Of a stretch of DNA of 64,000 bases, positions 50,301 through 61,800 are shown in pieces. The stretch's first letter is position 1, and the number at the start of each line of letters is the position of its first letter. Source of the stretch: Lineus longissimus (lineage: Eukaryota > Nemertea > Pilidiophora > Heteronemertea > Lineidae). The notes beneath the pieces are model-generated. The model was not told where the DNA came from and did not search any database. It worked only from the letters and a program-made list of their open reading frames with translations. Location of the stretch: the NCBI RefSeq assembly GCF_910592395.1, contig NC_088318.1:17112349-17176348 (forward strand). The letters run 5' to 3'. The translations under genes and the position numbers were made by a program.

Positions 50301-51557
50301 CATCATTCTCTGTCCGTCACAATCCATCAGAGCATGTCACTGCTTGTGCAGAGTCCTGCAGGACACACAGACGTTCACCTAAACACCGCATGCCATTCTC
50401 TTTCACCATTTAATGTACGTTGTTTCACAAAGACTCAATCGTCTACTACTAATTTTTCACGTTTCCATTGACCTCAATTTTCACTTCCAACACTTGTACA
50501 AGATATTTGAAAATCATCACGTCAATCAAAAGATTCACTTATATTGCAAGTCACATTTGGACTTCGGTGCTAAAATAATTCAAATGTACATGTAGACTTC
50601 TAAGAAAAGGGTATAGTCTACATTTGGGAATATGTGTTGAAAACAAACTTCATTATTGCTGTTAACAAAGTTCATCACTCATCTTAAACTTTCTGCCGAT
50701 ATTGATTGATTCTAGGTCTCATGGAAGATTGTTATCACGAGGTGATGAGACGGTGGAACTTATGTGCAAAGATTCTAAATAAATCGTTTGTTTTTCAGTA
50801 AACAGTGTCTTGTTCGGCTTGGGGAGACTCACACAAGTCAATGTCGTCCACACAGAGAAACTAACCTACATGTTGGTAAGTTGCTTGTACTGCTGGGAAA
50901 AGTAGCTTATACACGTGAACAATTGTGTTGTTAGGGGCTGCTGGTGACAGCCAGCAATGGGGAAGATAGAAATTTTCTTTATAAGTTTTTGTCAAGACCT
51001 ATTTATATGACCATTTGTTGGAGACTTTCTCAAAACAACCTTAGGCCTAAAACACCAACGTGATAGACCTCTGTCAAGTGTGGCATTTGTGTGGCAGGCC
51101 TGTGTATTCTCGACTCACTGGCTGAATGGAATGACCATACAATAGCATCCTTCGTCCATTTATCAGTGATCTCTCAAACACAGGATCAGGATGTCCTGTC
51201 ATCAATGGACAAAACGTCTTAATGTAGAGTCCTGTTTAAGACTCCACATACCGAACCTTTGACTCTCCGATCTCCCAGCTGACAATGATAATCCATCTCC
51301 TTCCAGATTATCGCCATCAAGCGATGACATCACGTGGCCTCCCACCGATGCCTGGCAGCCTCCATGGCTTCGCTCCAGCAATGACCCTACCGATGAAAAC
51401 CGTAAACATGAATCCGTTCCCGAGCGAGATCGACTTGATTTACGAAAGAATCAAGGCGAACCAACCGTTACTCATCAGTCTGAAGATTGCGCCGAAGTAT
51501 TTCATTCCGGCCCATTCGGTGGTGCCACCTATGCACATGGCACAAGAACAATATTAG
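41345..51557 (+). CDS. WDR97: WDR97-like WD40-repeat protein, probably ciliary/axonemal
   Basis: Twenty-four exons: join(41345..41596,41833..41988,42142..42258,42464..42616,42861..42984,43257..43419,43544..43672,43894..44069,44246..44347,44540..44824,45116..45298,45505..45750,45947..46094,46354..46429,46719..46871,47086..47158,47400..47917,48079..48432,48664..48986,49263..49412,49600..49744,49852..50093,50799..50875,51307..51557), 1531 aa. The N-terminal half (about 60-790) is WD40 repeats: clear blades end ITGAKDGSIKIWD, ISASFDFTMRVWS, ISAGADNIIKVWR and ASSSEDGTVKIWN. Then come a Lys/Glu-rich helical part, an acidic run (seven Glu and three Asp), a long Pro/Ser-rich basic linker with SPPRTPTPPP, a helical domain (about 1130-1290, FVTMLIRVVKISEYEH) and a basic tail. 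The order and length resemble human WDR97, a relative of WDR87. The ciliary role is inferred from the family. The alternative is another WD40-plus-helical paralogue. Confidence 0.8.
50284..50413 (+). CDS. candidate alternative last exon of the WDR97-like gene
   Basis: After CACACTCAG, a segment in the correct phase (2) continues from the donor at 50094. It codes about 43 basic, Ser-rich residues (RRKKSKSSFSVRH…) ending at TAA 50411-50413. AATAAA follows at 50778-50783, just before the main acceptor at 50799. It would give a protein lacking the conserved-looking C-terminal tail. A chance open frame is possible at this length. Confidence 0.3.
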
Positions 51558-52212
51558 CGATAATTCAAACAATTTTAGGATCTCAAGGGACATTTTGACG
51601 TGTGTTTATTAGTAAACATGACATCTGGTAGAACATTTTTATTAGTCGATTGGGTTGATATTTTGAGGTTGTGCCTTCAATGGTGAAATTCGGTACCGAT
51701 TATGAAAAAATTCCGTCCATGTTGTTTTGGAAGTGAGCATCATATTTATATTGTTTCACTGTGATATGAGAGTATGTGTATATCTATGTACATTCATGTA
51801 AATAAGGTTGAGCTTTTTTGGTAAATATATCAAATATTGAAAAGGAATTTGATAATTTTTTAAACTTTGGTCTCTGGAAACTAAGATTGTGTTGCAAATC
51901 TGCTCCAGGTTTTGCCTGCATTAGGCCAACAGAACGGATTATGAAACAGTCCCTATTGGTCTAAGGAATACTGAATTTGAAAGAATGAACAAAAAATCTG
52001 ATATTTCAAAAGATTCAAAATTTAATGTGACATCTCATTGATATTAAGACATGAAGTATTAGACTGTCACTACCAGACTACCTAATACTGTATTTCACAA
52101 TCATTCGGTCCTTGAAAGCGTAAAAAATGAATTCCTTAAGACAAGACCTTCTGTAAATGCACGATTGGACAGTGTTTGCATTAGTGTTTGAAGTTTGTGT
52201 GGTGTAACTTCC
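51558..52212. other. tail-to-tail 3' UTR interval of WDR97-like and EXOSC4
   Basis: AT-rich with no coding signal. TTTATT at 51605-51610 could serve as a poly(A) signal for the minus-strand EXOSC4 transcript, which would make the two 3' ends overlap. Confidence 0.4.
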
Positions 52213-53392
52213 TCATTTACTCTCAATGCCAAGGGCACTAGCCCTCTCAGTCACATGTTCCCTGACCACACCGTCCAACACAGTATACACATCCCTGCAA
52301 CCTTTCATCGCCAAGTCCAGAACTTTACTCAAATTATCCTCATGTATCCGACCGTTCATTTCCAAAAATACAATCTGATCCGATTTTGGCAATGTTGTGA
52401 CGACGATCTCTGGTCCTCCTGATGATTCTTCTAGGTAGTTAATGTCTACTAATTGTGTATCTCTGATGTAACTAGCTGAACAGGCACACACATAGTCTTT
52501 GAGAGCAACACCGGCATCTATTAGGGCGAGTGTGGCAGCGTTGACACTGGCACAATAATTTCCACCATCAGACTGAAGAACCTGGAATTAAAATATGAAT
52601 GTTGAAATATTATAGTCCCAGACATTTCAAAACTGTACAATCTGTTTGAATTTACAGTGGGAATGATCAATGTTGTCTGCTTTTGTGCCCAAGAGAAGCT
52701 TATTGGTCATAAATTGTACAGTAATCTTAAAAACTTCCAGCACACAACTTTGATTTGGCATTTCGAGATAGTGACCTCAATATCAGTCATTCATGAAAAC
52801 TATCCTATCTCTTACCTCAACATAGATATCAATCTGAGACCTTGGATAAAGGTTGATCATGACAGCTGCCTCAAATGTCTGCTTCAGATGCATTGTCATC
52901 TCTTGAGATTTGCGATCGCCCCTCGGACGGCGCTTCCTTTCGCTTGTGCTGAATGTCGCCATACTGTACTGACAGTTGATCAGGACTTTGTCATGTTGCA
53001 GTTTGGATCGCATGCTCCCTCTAACCTGATAATGAAGATAAAATGTCATGGATGAGTGATTATGATGATGTATCCCGCACCGACTAGTGACATAACGACT
53101 GCCACTCCGCGGCAAGAGATGCTCATCTGGAAGAGGCGAACTGAAAACGAAGGAACTGCTTCATCTTGGCGGAATATTTTACAGTGATGGCATCCCATAT
53201 AACTTGCCAAGGTTCGTTTACCTCATGTGGGCCATAAACTGCAGCAAGGATCTTGGTATTTCCTTGTTCGACATAGGCAGACCCATCAGCTTGAGTAAAC
53301 ACACCCATCCGACATTCTATTTTTCGCAGTTCATGAGGTTTTCTACCGTCAATTCGAAAGCCTTGGTCCGAAAGCAACTCAAGACCTGCCAT
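52213..53392 (-). CDS. EXOSC4: exosome complex component RRP41 (EXOSC4)
   Basis: Three exons read as complement(join(52213..52581,52816..53025,53222..53392)), 249 aa (human 245). RNase PH-family subunit of the nine-subunit exosome ring, which threads RNA to the catalytic subunits for 3'-to-5' processing and decay in nucleus and cytoplasm. The start MAGLELLSDQGFRIDGRKP is characteristic of RRP41. Further landmarks are YVEQGNTKILAAVYGPHE, the arginine-rich SERKRRPRGDRKS and VLQSDGGNYCASVNAATLAL in the last exon. All intron phases are 0. The ATG at 53392 is at the expected N-terminus. Animal exosome ring subunits are generally catalytically inactive. Confidence 0.95.
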
Positions 53393-54324
53393 ATTGAAAA
53401 ATGTACAGAAAATGTATGGGGATGCAGAAAAGAGAGATTTAGATTAGCCTACAGCTGGATCGTCGGCACATCCAAATCCCTATACACATCCATATCATTG
53501 ATATTTTTCAATTCAATGAATACATTTTAGAGAAATCATGGGAGTCTGATTGCTCAAAACTTCTCAAAAGCGTGTAGTTTCAATTTATTTCTATTCGGTT
53601 TGCCGTCCTTTTAGGAATTCCGGGGTAAATGTTTGTATTTTAGTGACTACTCTTATTTAGTCGTCGATATTATACTTCTATACGTTAAGAAAGAATTTCG
53701 ATATATGAACTATTTCCTTGTTGAATTGGTCAAAATGAGTTGATAATATATTATTATTTCTGTTTGTTTGTTGCTAAATTTGATGAAATCAGTAAATTTC
53801 CAAAACCTTTACCGAGCGCTTCCAAATGCTGGCCAACTTCTCTCGTATGGAGCGCCACACGCACGTGGTTTGGAATTTTGTAGCTAAATTCATTATTTTC
53901 CCGTCAAAAACTCTTCATACGAGATAAAGGTATAACTACAGAAGGAACTGATATATTTGTCTTCGTTTCCTAGTGGCAGATTAGCCTCCAAATGCCACGA
54001 AAAGTACGAGTTTCTGGAACTGTGGGTGTTTATTAGTAATAGTGTTTGTTAGTAGGTGGCGCTGCGTGTTTATAAGCATTGCCATGTGCTTCCATGCCAC
54101 GCCCAACACAAGCAAAGCCTCTATCATAAATGGTTACTTTTTATCGGATCTGTGTCATGGTGGTCCTGCGCCATGACGCAATTATAGTACGCACGAGCAA
54201 GATGTAGCTCTGGCCAGTCTGGCTCAGGGCACCACTGCCAGTCTCGCTCTAGAAAGTGGAATGAAATAATGACCTTAATTGATTTCGCTTTCAGAATTGA
54301 TAGCCAAGTGACTTGTTCAGCAGA
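53393..54324. promoter_or_regulatory. 932-bp divergent promoter interval (EXOSC4 and C18orf21-like)
   Basis: Start codons of two small conserved genes face away from each other. No TATA box or coding exon was recognised. Confidence 0.4.
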
Positions 54325-56424
54325 ATGAATCAAGAAGAAACTAGGAGGTTTCATGGCAGAAATGTCCAACACTTGAGTCGGATGGCCAGTTATTATTCAC
54401 ATATGAGTCCCGCTGTTTCACGATTTTTCATGTAAGTTGGCATATTCCTATCGTATTGGTCTTGGTGCTGACCATTTAAATCTACTGATCCAGTCATCAA
54501 TGCAATTGTATCTTAGCTTTCAAATATGTACTCCATTCAATCGCTTTCAAAAGAGGATTCACGTCATTCAAGAAGTGCTTTTATTACAGGTCAAGTGCTA
54601 ATGAAATTGTGCAGAAGAAGAGTGCCCCATCGAGTGGTAAGCATCCTAGGACCCTATGTTCATCCTCCATGCGCATGACTGGAACTCTATTTATTGATGA
54701 CATTGTTCCGTCCCTGCTTGCATTGGCCGCCATTACCTCTGATTGGCCTCAACTAGACCATTTCATTATCATAAGACTTTTAAGGTCTCTAACCAAGCAA
54801 AAGTTGCGGACATGGTTTAAATAATACATTAATAATAACCCATCTTTGCAGATTCAGGTACCAGCTTCTGTCCTCATTGTGGCAGCATTTATGATGCTGA
54901 GAATCACACAGTGAGGATTTTACCGAAGATGAAGCAGACCAAGACTGTCAAACGCCTGTTGAAGAAACAGAAGTTGGGCGGCCAGTTTGCATTGGATTCG
55001 AACGAGAGACATCTCCTTGATGATTATGCCAGCAGCAGGTCACAGATAGTAAGAATCGTTCCTTCTTTCCAATAAAGGGTCTTGTCAGTATGTTTTGACC
55101 AGCCCACTAAGTGTTTTCCTGTGTTGACAGGAGGGTTGAAATATCTTACAACTTACTGAGGCTCTCCTTTCCTATTAGACTGAATTGGTTATGTGATGGA
55201 TCAATATGTCCTTAATTTACTATACAAAGCCCTGACCTCCTTGGTACCTATCTTTTCCAGTCAATAACCTGCAAGATCTGCCATCAACGCCATCTTGTCG
55301 AGTGTCTTAAGAGACCACCAAAGCCTGTAATTGAGGAGGCAACACCAGAAGGTAAAGTCCTCTTCCTCTGTTTCTACGAGACATGGATCTTCAAAGTTTC
55401 CAACTAAATCACTTCTTGCATGAAAAATTTGGAAAATGGAGCCGTGTATGCTCTGTCTGCAGTGTGTTAGTTTTTCTTCAGGGCGAGTTATCGTCATTGG
55501 CTTTTTCAGTTTGTCAACATTATCTTCATTCCTTCCAGTCAAGAAAAAAAAGAAGAAGAAAAGGAAGAAGGATGTGACTTGCGGTATAATCATCTCGACA
55601 CCAAAGTCCCAACCAGGCAGTGAAACATCTTCACCCAGTCTGTTGTACAGTTCTTTTGCCAAAACTCCTACCTCAGAGTAAGTACTCGAAAAAATATTGT
55701 ATCCCGCTTGTAACATTTAGAATCCAGGCATGAGTGAGTTCTGTCCATTCTTCTTCTTCTTCTTCTTCTTCTTCAGCGTTCAACCTGCCTAAGTAAAACT
55801 ATAACCTCAGTCCTGTGGCGGAGATGAAGCGGCTTGACGCCCGAAGGTCCGGCTGTGTTCCCCACAGCTTTTCTTCAACCATCGTATCTTTAGGCCAGAA
55901 TCTATCTCGTAAATCCTGTCCATTGATTTCACGGTTTTATGCCATTATCATTCGGACACATTTTCAATTGAAACATTTCATTTCAGTCTAAGAGTACTTC
56001 TGGGTTAATACAGGTGTAATATATCCATTGCCTGCATACCAGTGCTGATACTCCTAGTAATTCGTGGCCCTTTTCTCAATTCAGCGCCTTCACATCCCAG
56101 CCAAGATGTTCAAAGCCAACACCTACAGCAGCAAGGGAAAAACCTAGTCAGAAAGACATACCAGTTCTATTACAACTGGGACCCAGCTCAGTGGCTGCTA
56201 GAACACCGGGAGGCAGAGACAGGACATCTGTGACACCAAAATCTGGCTTTACTAAGCCGTCGCCATCATCTGTAGCTAGAACAACTCCAGGTCAACATTT
56301 AGTCTCATCTGGGAAGAAAAAGACAAAGATGAAGCATACTCAGCTGCAGCATATTCTTAACCAGGAGAAGAAGAAGAACGCTTCGTCTTCGTCATCTCTC
56401 CATAACTTCCTGTCTAGCTTGTGA
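54325..56424 (+). CDS. C18orf21: C18orf21-like (UPF0711) zinc-ribbon protein
   Basis: Six exons: join(54325..54431,54590..54636,54852..55048,55261..55351,55539..55677,56085..56424), 306 aa; all phases agree. Two CxxC knuckles, FCPHCGSIYD (about 57-60) and ITCKICHQRH (about 120-123), form a likely zinc ribbon separated by a basic stretch (KMKQTKTVKRLLKKQK). A lysine run (VKKKKKKKRKK) and a Ser/Pro/Thr-rich disordered part follow. The C-terminus KHTQLQHILNQEKKK and HNFLSSL closely fits the conserved tail of vertebrate C18orf21. The human protein is shorter (about 220 aa); the extra length is in the disordered part. Basic composition suggests RNA binding or nucleolar location, which is inference. 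AATAAA lies at 56569-56574, 145 bp after the stop. Confidence 0.8.
55749..55777 (+). repeat. (TTC)n microsatellite
   Basis: About nine TTC triplets in the intron before the last C18orf21-like exon. Confidence 0.85.
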
Positions 56425-58364
56425 TGAGAAGTCTTCACCTCTCCAGAACTTCTTGTTTAGATTGTGATGTGAAGACTTGATCTCTCCATGATATCTCGTC
56501 TCTATTTATACCGTACATGTAATTGAGTTATGAATACTTGTACCTTGTATGAATCAATATATATTTGTAATAAAGGGTATTTATGCATCTGAAAGTGTTG
56601 TCCTCTGTCTTCTGATGATTAAGACCTGATGGCATACACTATATACATGTAACTAATTAGTTGTGACTAGTTGATGTCGCTGGTTGAAACAATCTGCATC
56701 TGAGATGGTCAGAAAACAGGCTACAGTCGGGTGATGTTCCTGGTTGTGACAGAAAGCAGGCTACAACCAGTGGGTTTCCCTGATTGAGACGGTCAACAGC
56801 CAGTTGATGTCCATGGTTGTGACAGAGAAGAGGCTCTACCACTTAACGTCCCTGGCTGTGACAGAAAGCAGGCCACAATCAGTGGGTTTCCCTGATTGAG
56901 ACGGGCTACACTCAGTTGATGCCCATGGTTGTGACAGAGAAGCTAAGAGGCTACTACCACTTGATGTTCCTGGTTGTGACAGAAAGCAGGCTACAATCAG
57001 TGGGTGTCCCTGATTGAGACGGGCTACAGCCAGTTGATGTCCATGGTTGTGACAGAGAACAGGCAGTTGGTGTCCCTGATTGGCAACCAGTGGGTGTCCC
57101 TGATTGAGACGGGCTACAGCCAGTTGATGTCCATGGTTGTGACAGAGAACAGGCTGCAAACAGTAGATTTAGAGATGGTCCTCGGTAGCTAATCGGAAAT
57201 CTTCTCACCAGTTGATATCTAGATTGGAGGCCTACTATTACGGCAGTGTGGTGTCTTCTTTCACTTGATGCATGGTGTCCTGGGGGTCTAGCTCCCTTGA
57301 CTTCATATTTCATGGCCAGTTGGTTGGTGAGAAGGAAATGTCAACAAAGAAAGAAGAAAGGCATTTTTTGGAAAGAAATAAATTCGTGTTACATTGTATT
57401 CTACAAAGTTGGACGTTTTGCTTGGCGGTCACTACACAACAAAATATATATACCAATTCATGCACACATTATATACATAATATAATAGAGTAAAAATGTG
57501 AAACTGCAGAATAAAAACACCCAAGCTGTCCATCCCCAAGCTTTGAATCATCACTGCCAACAGTAACAGTTTTAACTGATAGTGTCCGGGGGTGACTGAT
57601 TCAGTCATTCGTTTTAATGAAGGACATAGTTCACTACAGAACCATACCATAATCCACAATACACTACCATAGACCACTTTTCCAGGGGGACATCCCCAAG
57701 ACTATTGAAAACAGCAAAAGAAAAAACTTCATCCGGCATTTCCAGGTTGGACCCCTTGGCTGCCGGGCTACAAACTACATGTACTATGCAAAGAGATGGT
57801 AAATTAGTCTATAGTCTGAGCATATCTTGATGTGAGGAAGGTCTTGCAAATGGTGCTGGCTTTTATGCACAAAGGATCTTTCCACAGAAAATTGATTTCA
57901 TTCATTGTATTAGCATGTGCTCGAGATGCTGGGAATTCCATCTCCGCTTGGCTACTGGGTTATTGTCCTCCGCATCATGTGCAGTATATTTCAGATGGTG
58001 TTCGAGGACCATGACTCCTCTGACACACATGTACATGTAACTCTCACATACTTTTATAGATTGGTGCAATGAGATCAGTGCAGTCAGATGTGACAATCTA
58101 CTCACACGGAACAATCGTTTTGTAATGTGTACAGCACATGGTGTAAGACCTGGGGTCAAAACCGTGTATTTAGTGGAGTCTCCGAAAAACGAATTTTTCA
58201 TGCAGATATTGGACGAAAGGTGGTGTAATGCCCCCTCCCTCAACCCCACAGAGAGTCTATAATTATTGCCCCCCCCCCTCCATCACCAAAATGTTAACGA
58301 CTCTTGGGGTATCCGAGCCGAAGTGCAACACCGGGCATCGTTCTCTTCTCCTATTGGAGTAAAA
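56425..58364. other. tail-to-tail interval with minisatellite and 3' UTRs
   Basis: This holds the C18orf21-like 3' UTR (AATAAA at 56569), the minisatellite at about 56680-57180 (separate entry) and, at the right, the 3' UTR of the guanylate cyclase. Open frames near 56836-57313 are translations of the minisatellite. A short C run lies at about 58269-58279. Confidence 0.5.
56680..57180. repeat. minisatellite of alternating half-units
   Basis: Two related segments alternate: one around GTTCCTGGTTGTGACAGAAAGCAGGCTACAATCAGTGGG, the other around CCCTGATTGAGACGGGCTACAGCCAGTTGATGTCCATGG; each is shown here by its first bases only in part. Together they form a unit of about 110-120 bp present four to five times with deletions. 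Translation gives repetitive frames on both strands (such as QPWTSTGCSPSQSGTP) that are not evidence of a gene. Confidence 0.8.
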
Positions 58365-61300
58365 CTACGTGTAGGAGTCATCTTCGAAGACTATTTTCTT
58401 GCCACTGCCCTCCTTGGCGTGACTTACGAGCCAATAGGTGGTCATATTCCCCTTGCCTTTCACCTGGATGGTTCCTCGTAACTGGATGATAAACCCACCA
58501 ATGGAATCGAGCACATTTTTCGTTGCCTCGCTGATGTGGATTTTTTCGGCTGAAAAGGGAAAGCGGCGAAGACAGAGGGTAAAAGGAGGGTAAACTTGGG
58601 AATGGGTTTTTTGGTGAGTGGAGGACAAGCCTGGTCGCCACAATGCGCCGCCACGGTTACACTATAGGCTCATGCCGTACCGTTGAATAGCGAAATTTCG
58701 AGTCCCTACCATGCATTTGTTTTTTTTTGCTGACGAAAATCGCAGCGTAGCCTGTGCATGAGCCTGGCATTCTCCGAAACAAGGAAAGGACTGTAGCGTG
58801 CAGCTACATATAAGTGCGTGGAAGCCTTTACCTTCTCCCATTGACTCCATCCTGGAAGCTGTATTGACTGTGTCGCCGAACAGACAGTACCGAGGCATCT
58901 TGGTGCCAACGACACCAGCAACACACGGACCTGCAAGAAGTGAAGATATTAAAGACACTTAGTGAATTATTTATTCCTAAACCTAAACCACTCAAGATAT
59001 TTTTGCCGATGGCCGACGCCTCCCCAGTAATCCCTCAAAGACAATTCCTCCCTGAAACCATCCAGACCCTTGTTGAATTCATCTAAGGAAGATATTACTG
59101 AGGACAGCACTGTTACCTCCACGGACATTTTCATTGAGCTTATATCCCAACGGATAAGCCTATTTCATGACCGAAACAATAACCCCGCCCTGAAAAATGT
59201 GTTCTCGGGGACAAACATTGTCCAGACATTTACTCCTCAATGATTCCCCGCCTCCCGAGACAATGCAATCCATCCCCATCCCAATGACTGTTATTTCCAT
59301 GAAATGTCATTCATCTCCTGTCGATCTCCCTACAAATTATATATCAACCCAAGCTGCCATATATATCATTAGGGGCATGACTTTAGCACAACGAACCTGA
59401 GTGCAAACCTATCCGAAGAAGGAGGGATTCATTCGGTCTGTGTGGAACCTTAAATTTTCGGACGGACTCGCGTAACTCCAGGGCCATTTTGCTGATTTCC
59501 GATGCATGCATGTCGCCGTTTTTTTCTGGAAGTCCTGATACAACCATATAAGCATCTCCTATCGTCTCCACCTTATAGACGTCATATCTCTCGATTGTGT
59601 CGTCGAAAAGACTGTGGATCGGAAGGAAAATAAACCATTTTTAGATCCGCGGGACAACTTTTAGAAAAGCCGAATCTACGCGCTCCACCTCAGCCAATAT
59701 AACCCCCCCCCCCCCCACGCACACACACACATACACCAACCACGACCCCATCCACTGGATCTCGTTTTTTTCGAGTTATTGGTATCGATTCTCTCAATGA
59801 TGAGATGTAACCTTGACACTCCTTACAAGTCCAGAAAATGAGCAATACATCAAATTATGATCTGCAGCATGTAAGCCACATCATGCCAGTGTATAATCAG
59901 CGGGTTTTTATACCTGCTATACACCACCCGCCTCTCCCATGAGACCGCCCAACAGATAATCCTACCATGAACTGCTTTTTCATGCATATCGCTCAGTATT
60001 GTCTCTGATTAGGTTGAGCTAGTGAACGCCCATCAATGACCTTGCGGCATCGCGCTCCATCCAAACCATGTCAACGACCTTCATGTATACCCCTCCCAAT
60101 AGGCCCTTGCCGGGCTGCGGAGGTACATACCGTGCGGCAGCGCGCTCCATCTAAACCTATATCCACCCTATGCAGTGGTGATATGCAGGCCTGCCTGCTC
60201 TCAGAGGACAAAGTCACAACCAGTATGCAGAGATGGACCGGATTTTAGCTCACTTCAGGTTTTACTCTAATATGCTGTAGTATTTACCTCTTAAGAGTGA
60301 GACACGCCAACAAGGTTACACACGAATAGCAACTTACGTATAAAGTTCATTGAGTAAGTTGACCACCTCCAGAGGGGTGCTCTGGGCAGAGAGATCCGTG
60401 AATCCCTTGATATCACTGAAATAGATGGTAGACTGGTCGTAATACTCCGCAGAAACGGACCGACCACTTCTCAACGAATCGGCAACAGTTTTCGGCAACA
60501 TTGAATACAATAGTTTCTCCGTCCTCTTCTTCTCCTCCTTGAGTTCCTTTGTTTTGACGGTGAGAGTTAGCGCGAAGTGTTGGATTGCGTGAGTTATATT
60601 GTACATACAGGACGAGTACCAGATTCCTAGAATCAGACAAACTACAGTCACGACCACCATCACCAAGCCATAGATTATCAGAGAACCTTTCGTTGACTCG
60701 ACCAAGTCGTATAAAGATTTGGTAATGTCGGCTGCTAAAACTCTGTGTGATGTCTTGATCACTTCGATACTTTCGGTCATGTGGCCGAACCACGATGTGC
60801 TCAAGATGTGACGTTCCTTCTCCGTCATGTTGGTGCACAGTTTAACGAAGTCAGCCAAATGAATCTGGGCATAGAATGTCTTCAATTCGGTGAAAAGGTC
60901 CTGGTGTTTTTCGTTTTCTAAATCCATATGTTTGCGGAAGAGTTTACTGTATGTCAAAGCGGTTGAGAGGAATACTTCCTCTTCTGCTTGTAGCGTTATA
61001 AACCAGGCATAATTTTCTCTGCTGAAGCCGCAAAGATTGAAATACGTCGTCCCCAAAGCCCGTTGTATCCCTACTGAATCCGTCGCCCGCAACAAACTGT
61101 TCTGAGCGACGATATCCTTCCACAGATTCCCATCGAACGGGAGAACAATTTGCTCAGTTACGGCGTTTTGAAACTGTAGCGTGATCTCACTGTAGAACTG
61201 AATCCCATCTACAAAAGACTTGCAACAGTTAACGACGTACTCCCGTCTCTGCTCTTTCAAATTCCTCCAAATTTCTGACTTCGTGGTCAGGTTTTTATCC

Positions 61301-61737
61301 CTGATGCTTATCGACGGTAAATATTCAATGCCATCAAGCAACTTGTCTACTGCTGCTTGTTGTTCCTGTAGATCCTTCAAATTTTGCTTGTTAGACGCGT
61401 TCGAACTGAGATACATTGCTGTTAAACCTCTCTCCACTTGTAAGCTCAACACAATGTCGAACAGCTTCATGTCTGTTGAGATTTCTGCTAAAGCTTCTAA
61501 ACTAGAAGTGTTGACGTTCACAGCGTTTGCCAACGATACAGCTGCAATAACGATTAATGCGACTATTGGTAGTAGAATCACCATCAGCATCTTTGCGAAT
61601 TGTCCGGCTTTGTTGTTATTGTGTTGTTGCAGGATTTCCCGAATGTTGGCCATTTCTGCGCTGGCGACAGAGCTGAGACTAATGTTGGAGTTGCCATTAT
61701 GGTTTTCTTGCTGCGGATGAATGGAATTCCTCGGCAT
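58365..61737 (-). CDS. NIT-domain receptor-type guanylate cyclase
   Basis: Four exons read as complement(join(58365..58549,58832..58930,59397..59611,60338..61737)), 632 aa from the ATG at 61737. Order: cytoplasmic Asn/Gln-rich start; membrane helix about 51-70; extracellular NIT-like domain about 75-345, with [16 protein letters not shown] at its start; second helix about 353-375; signalling helix [16 protein letters not shown]; cyclase domain from about 434. The cyclase has metal-binding FSDIKGFT and ETIGDAY, and the guanine-specifying pattern (Glu in KVETIGDA, Cys in [16 protein letters not shown]), so the product is cGMP. NIT domains sense nitrate or nitrite in bacteria. NIT-GC proteins are known in marine animals and are linked to nitric oxide signalling in an annelid. 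The reading frame stays open 5' of the ATG to an acceptor at 61801, so the N-terminus may be longer. Confidence 0.88.
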
Positions 61738-61800
61738 TTTGGTTTCAGCGTCATTTCTCTTTACCTTACATGGTTCTTTGTTGGTCGTAGCAATTTGGTC

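Noticed and set aside
56836-57313. Repetitive ORFs (QPWTSTGCSPSQSGTP-like)
   Set aside because: They are translations of a minisatellite and are open on both strands.
61220-61720. 166-aa plus-strand ORF
   Set aside because: Antisense of the NIT-domain exon; its hydrophobic parts mirror the membrane helix codons, with no gene signals.
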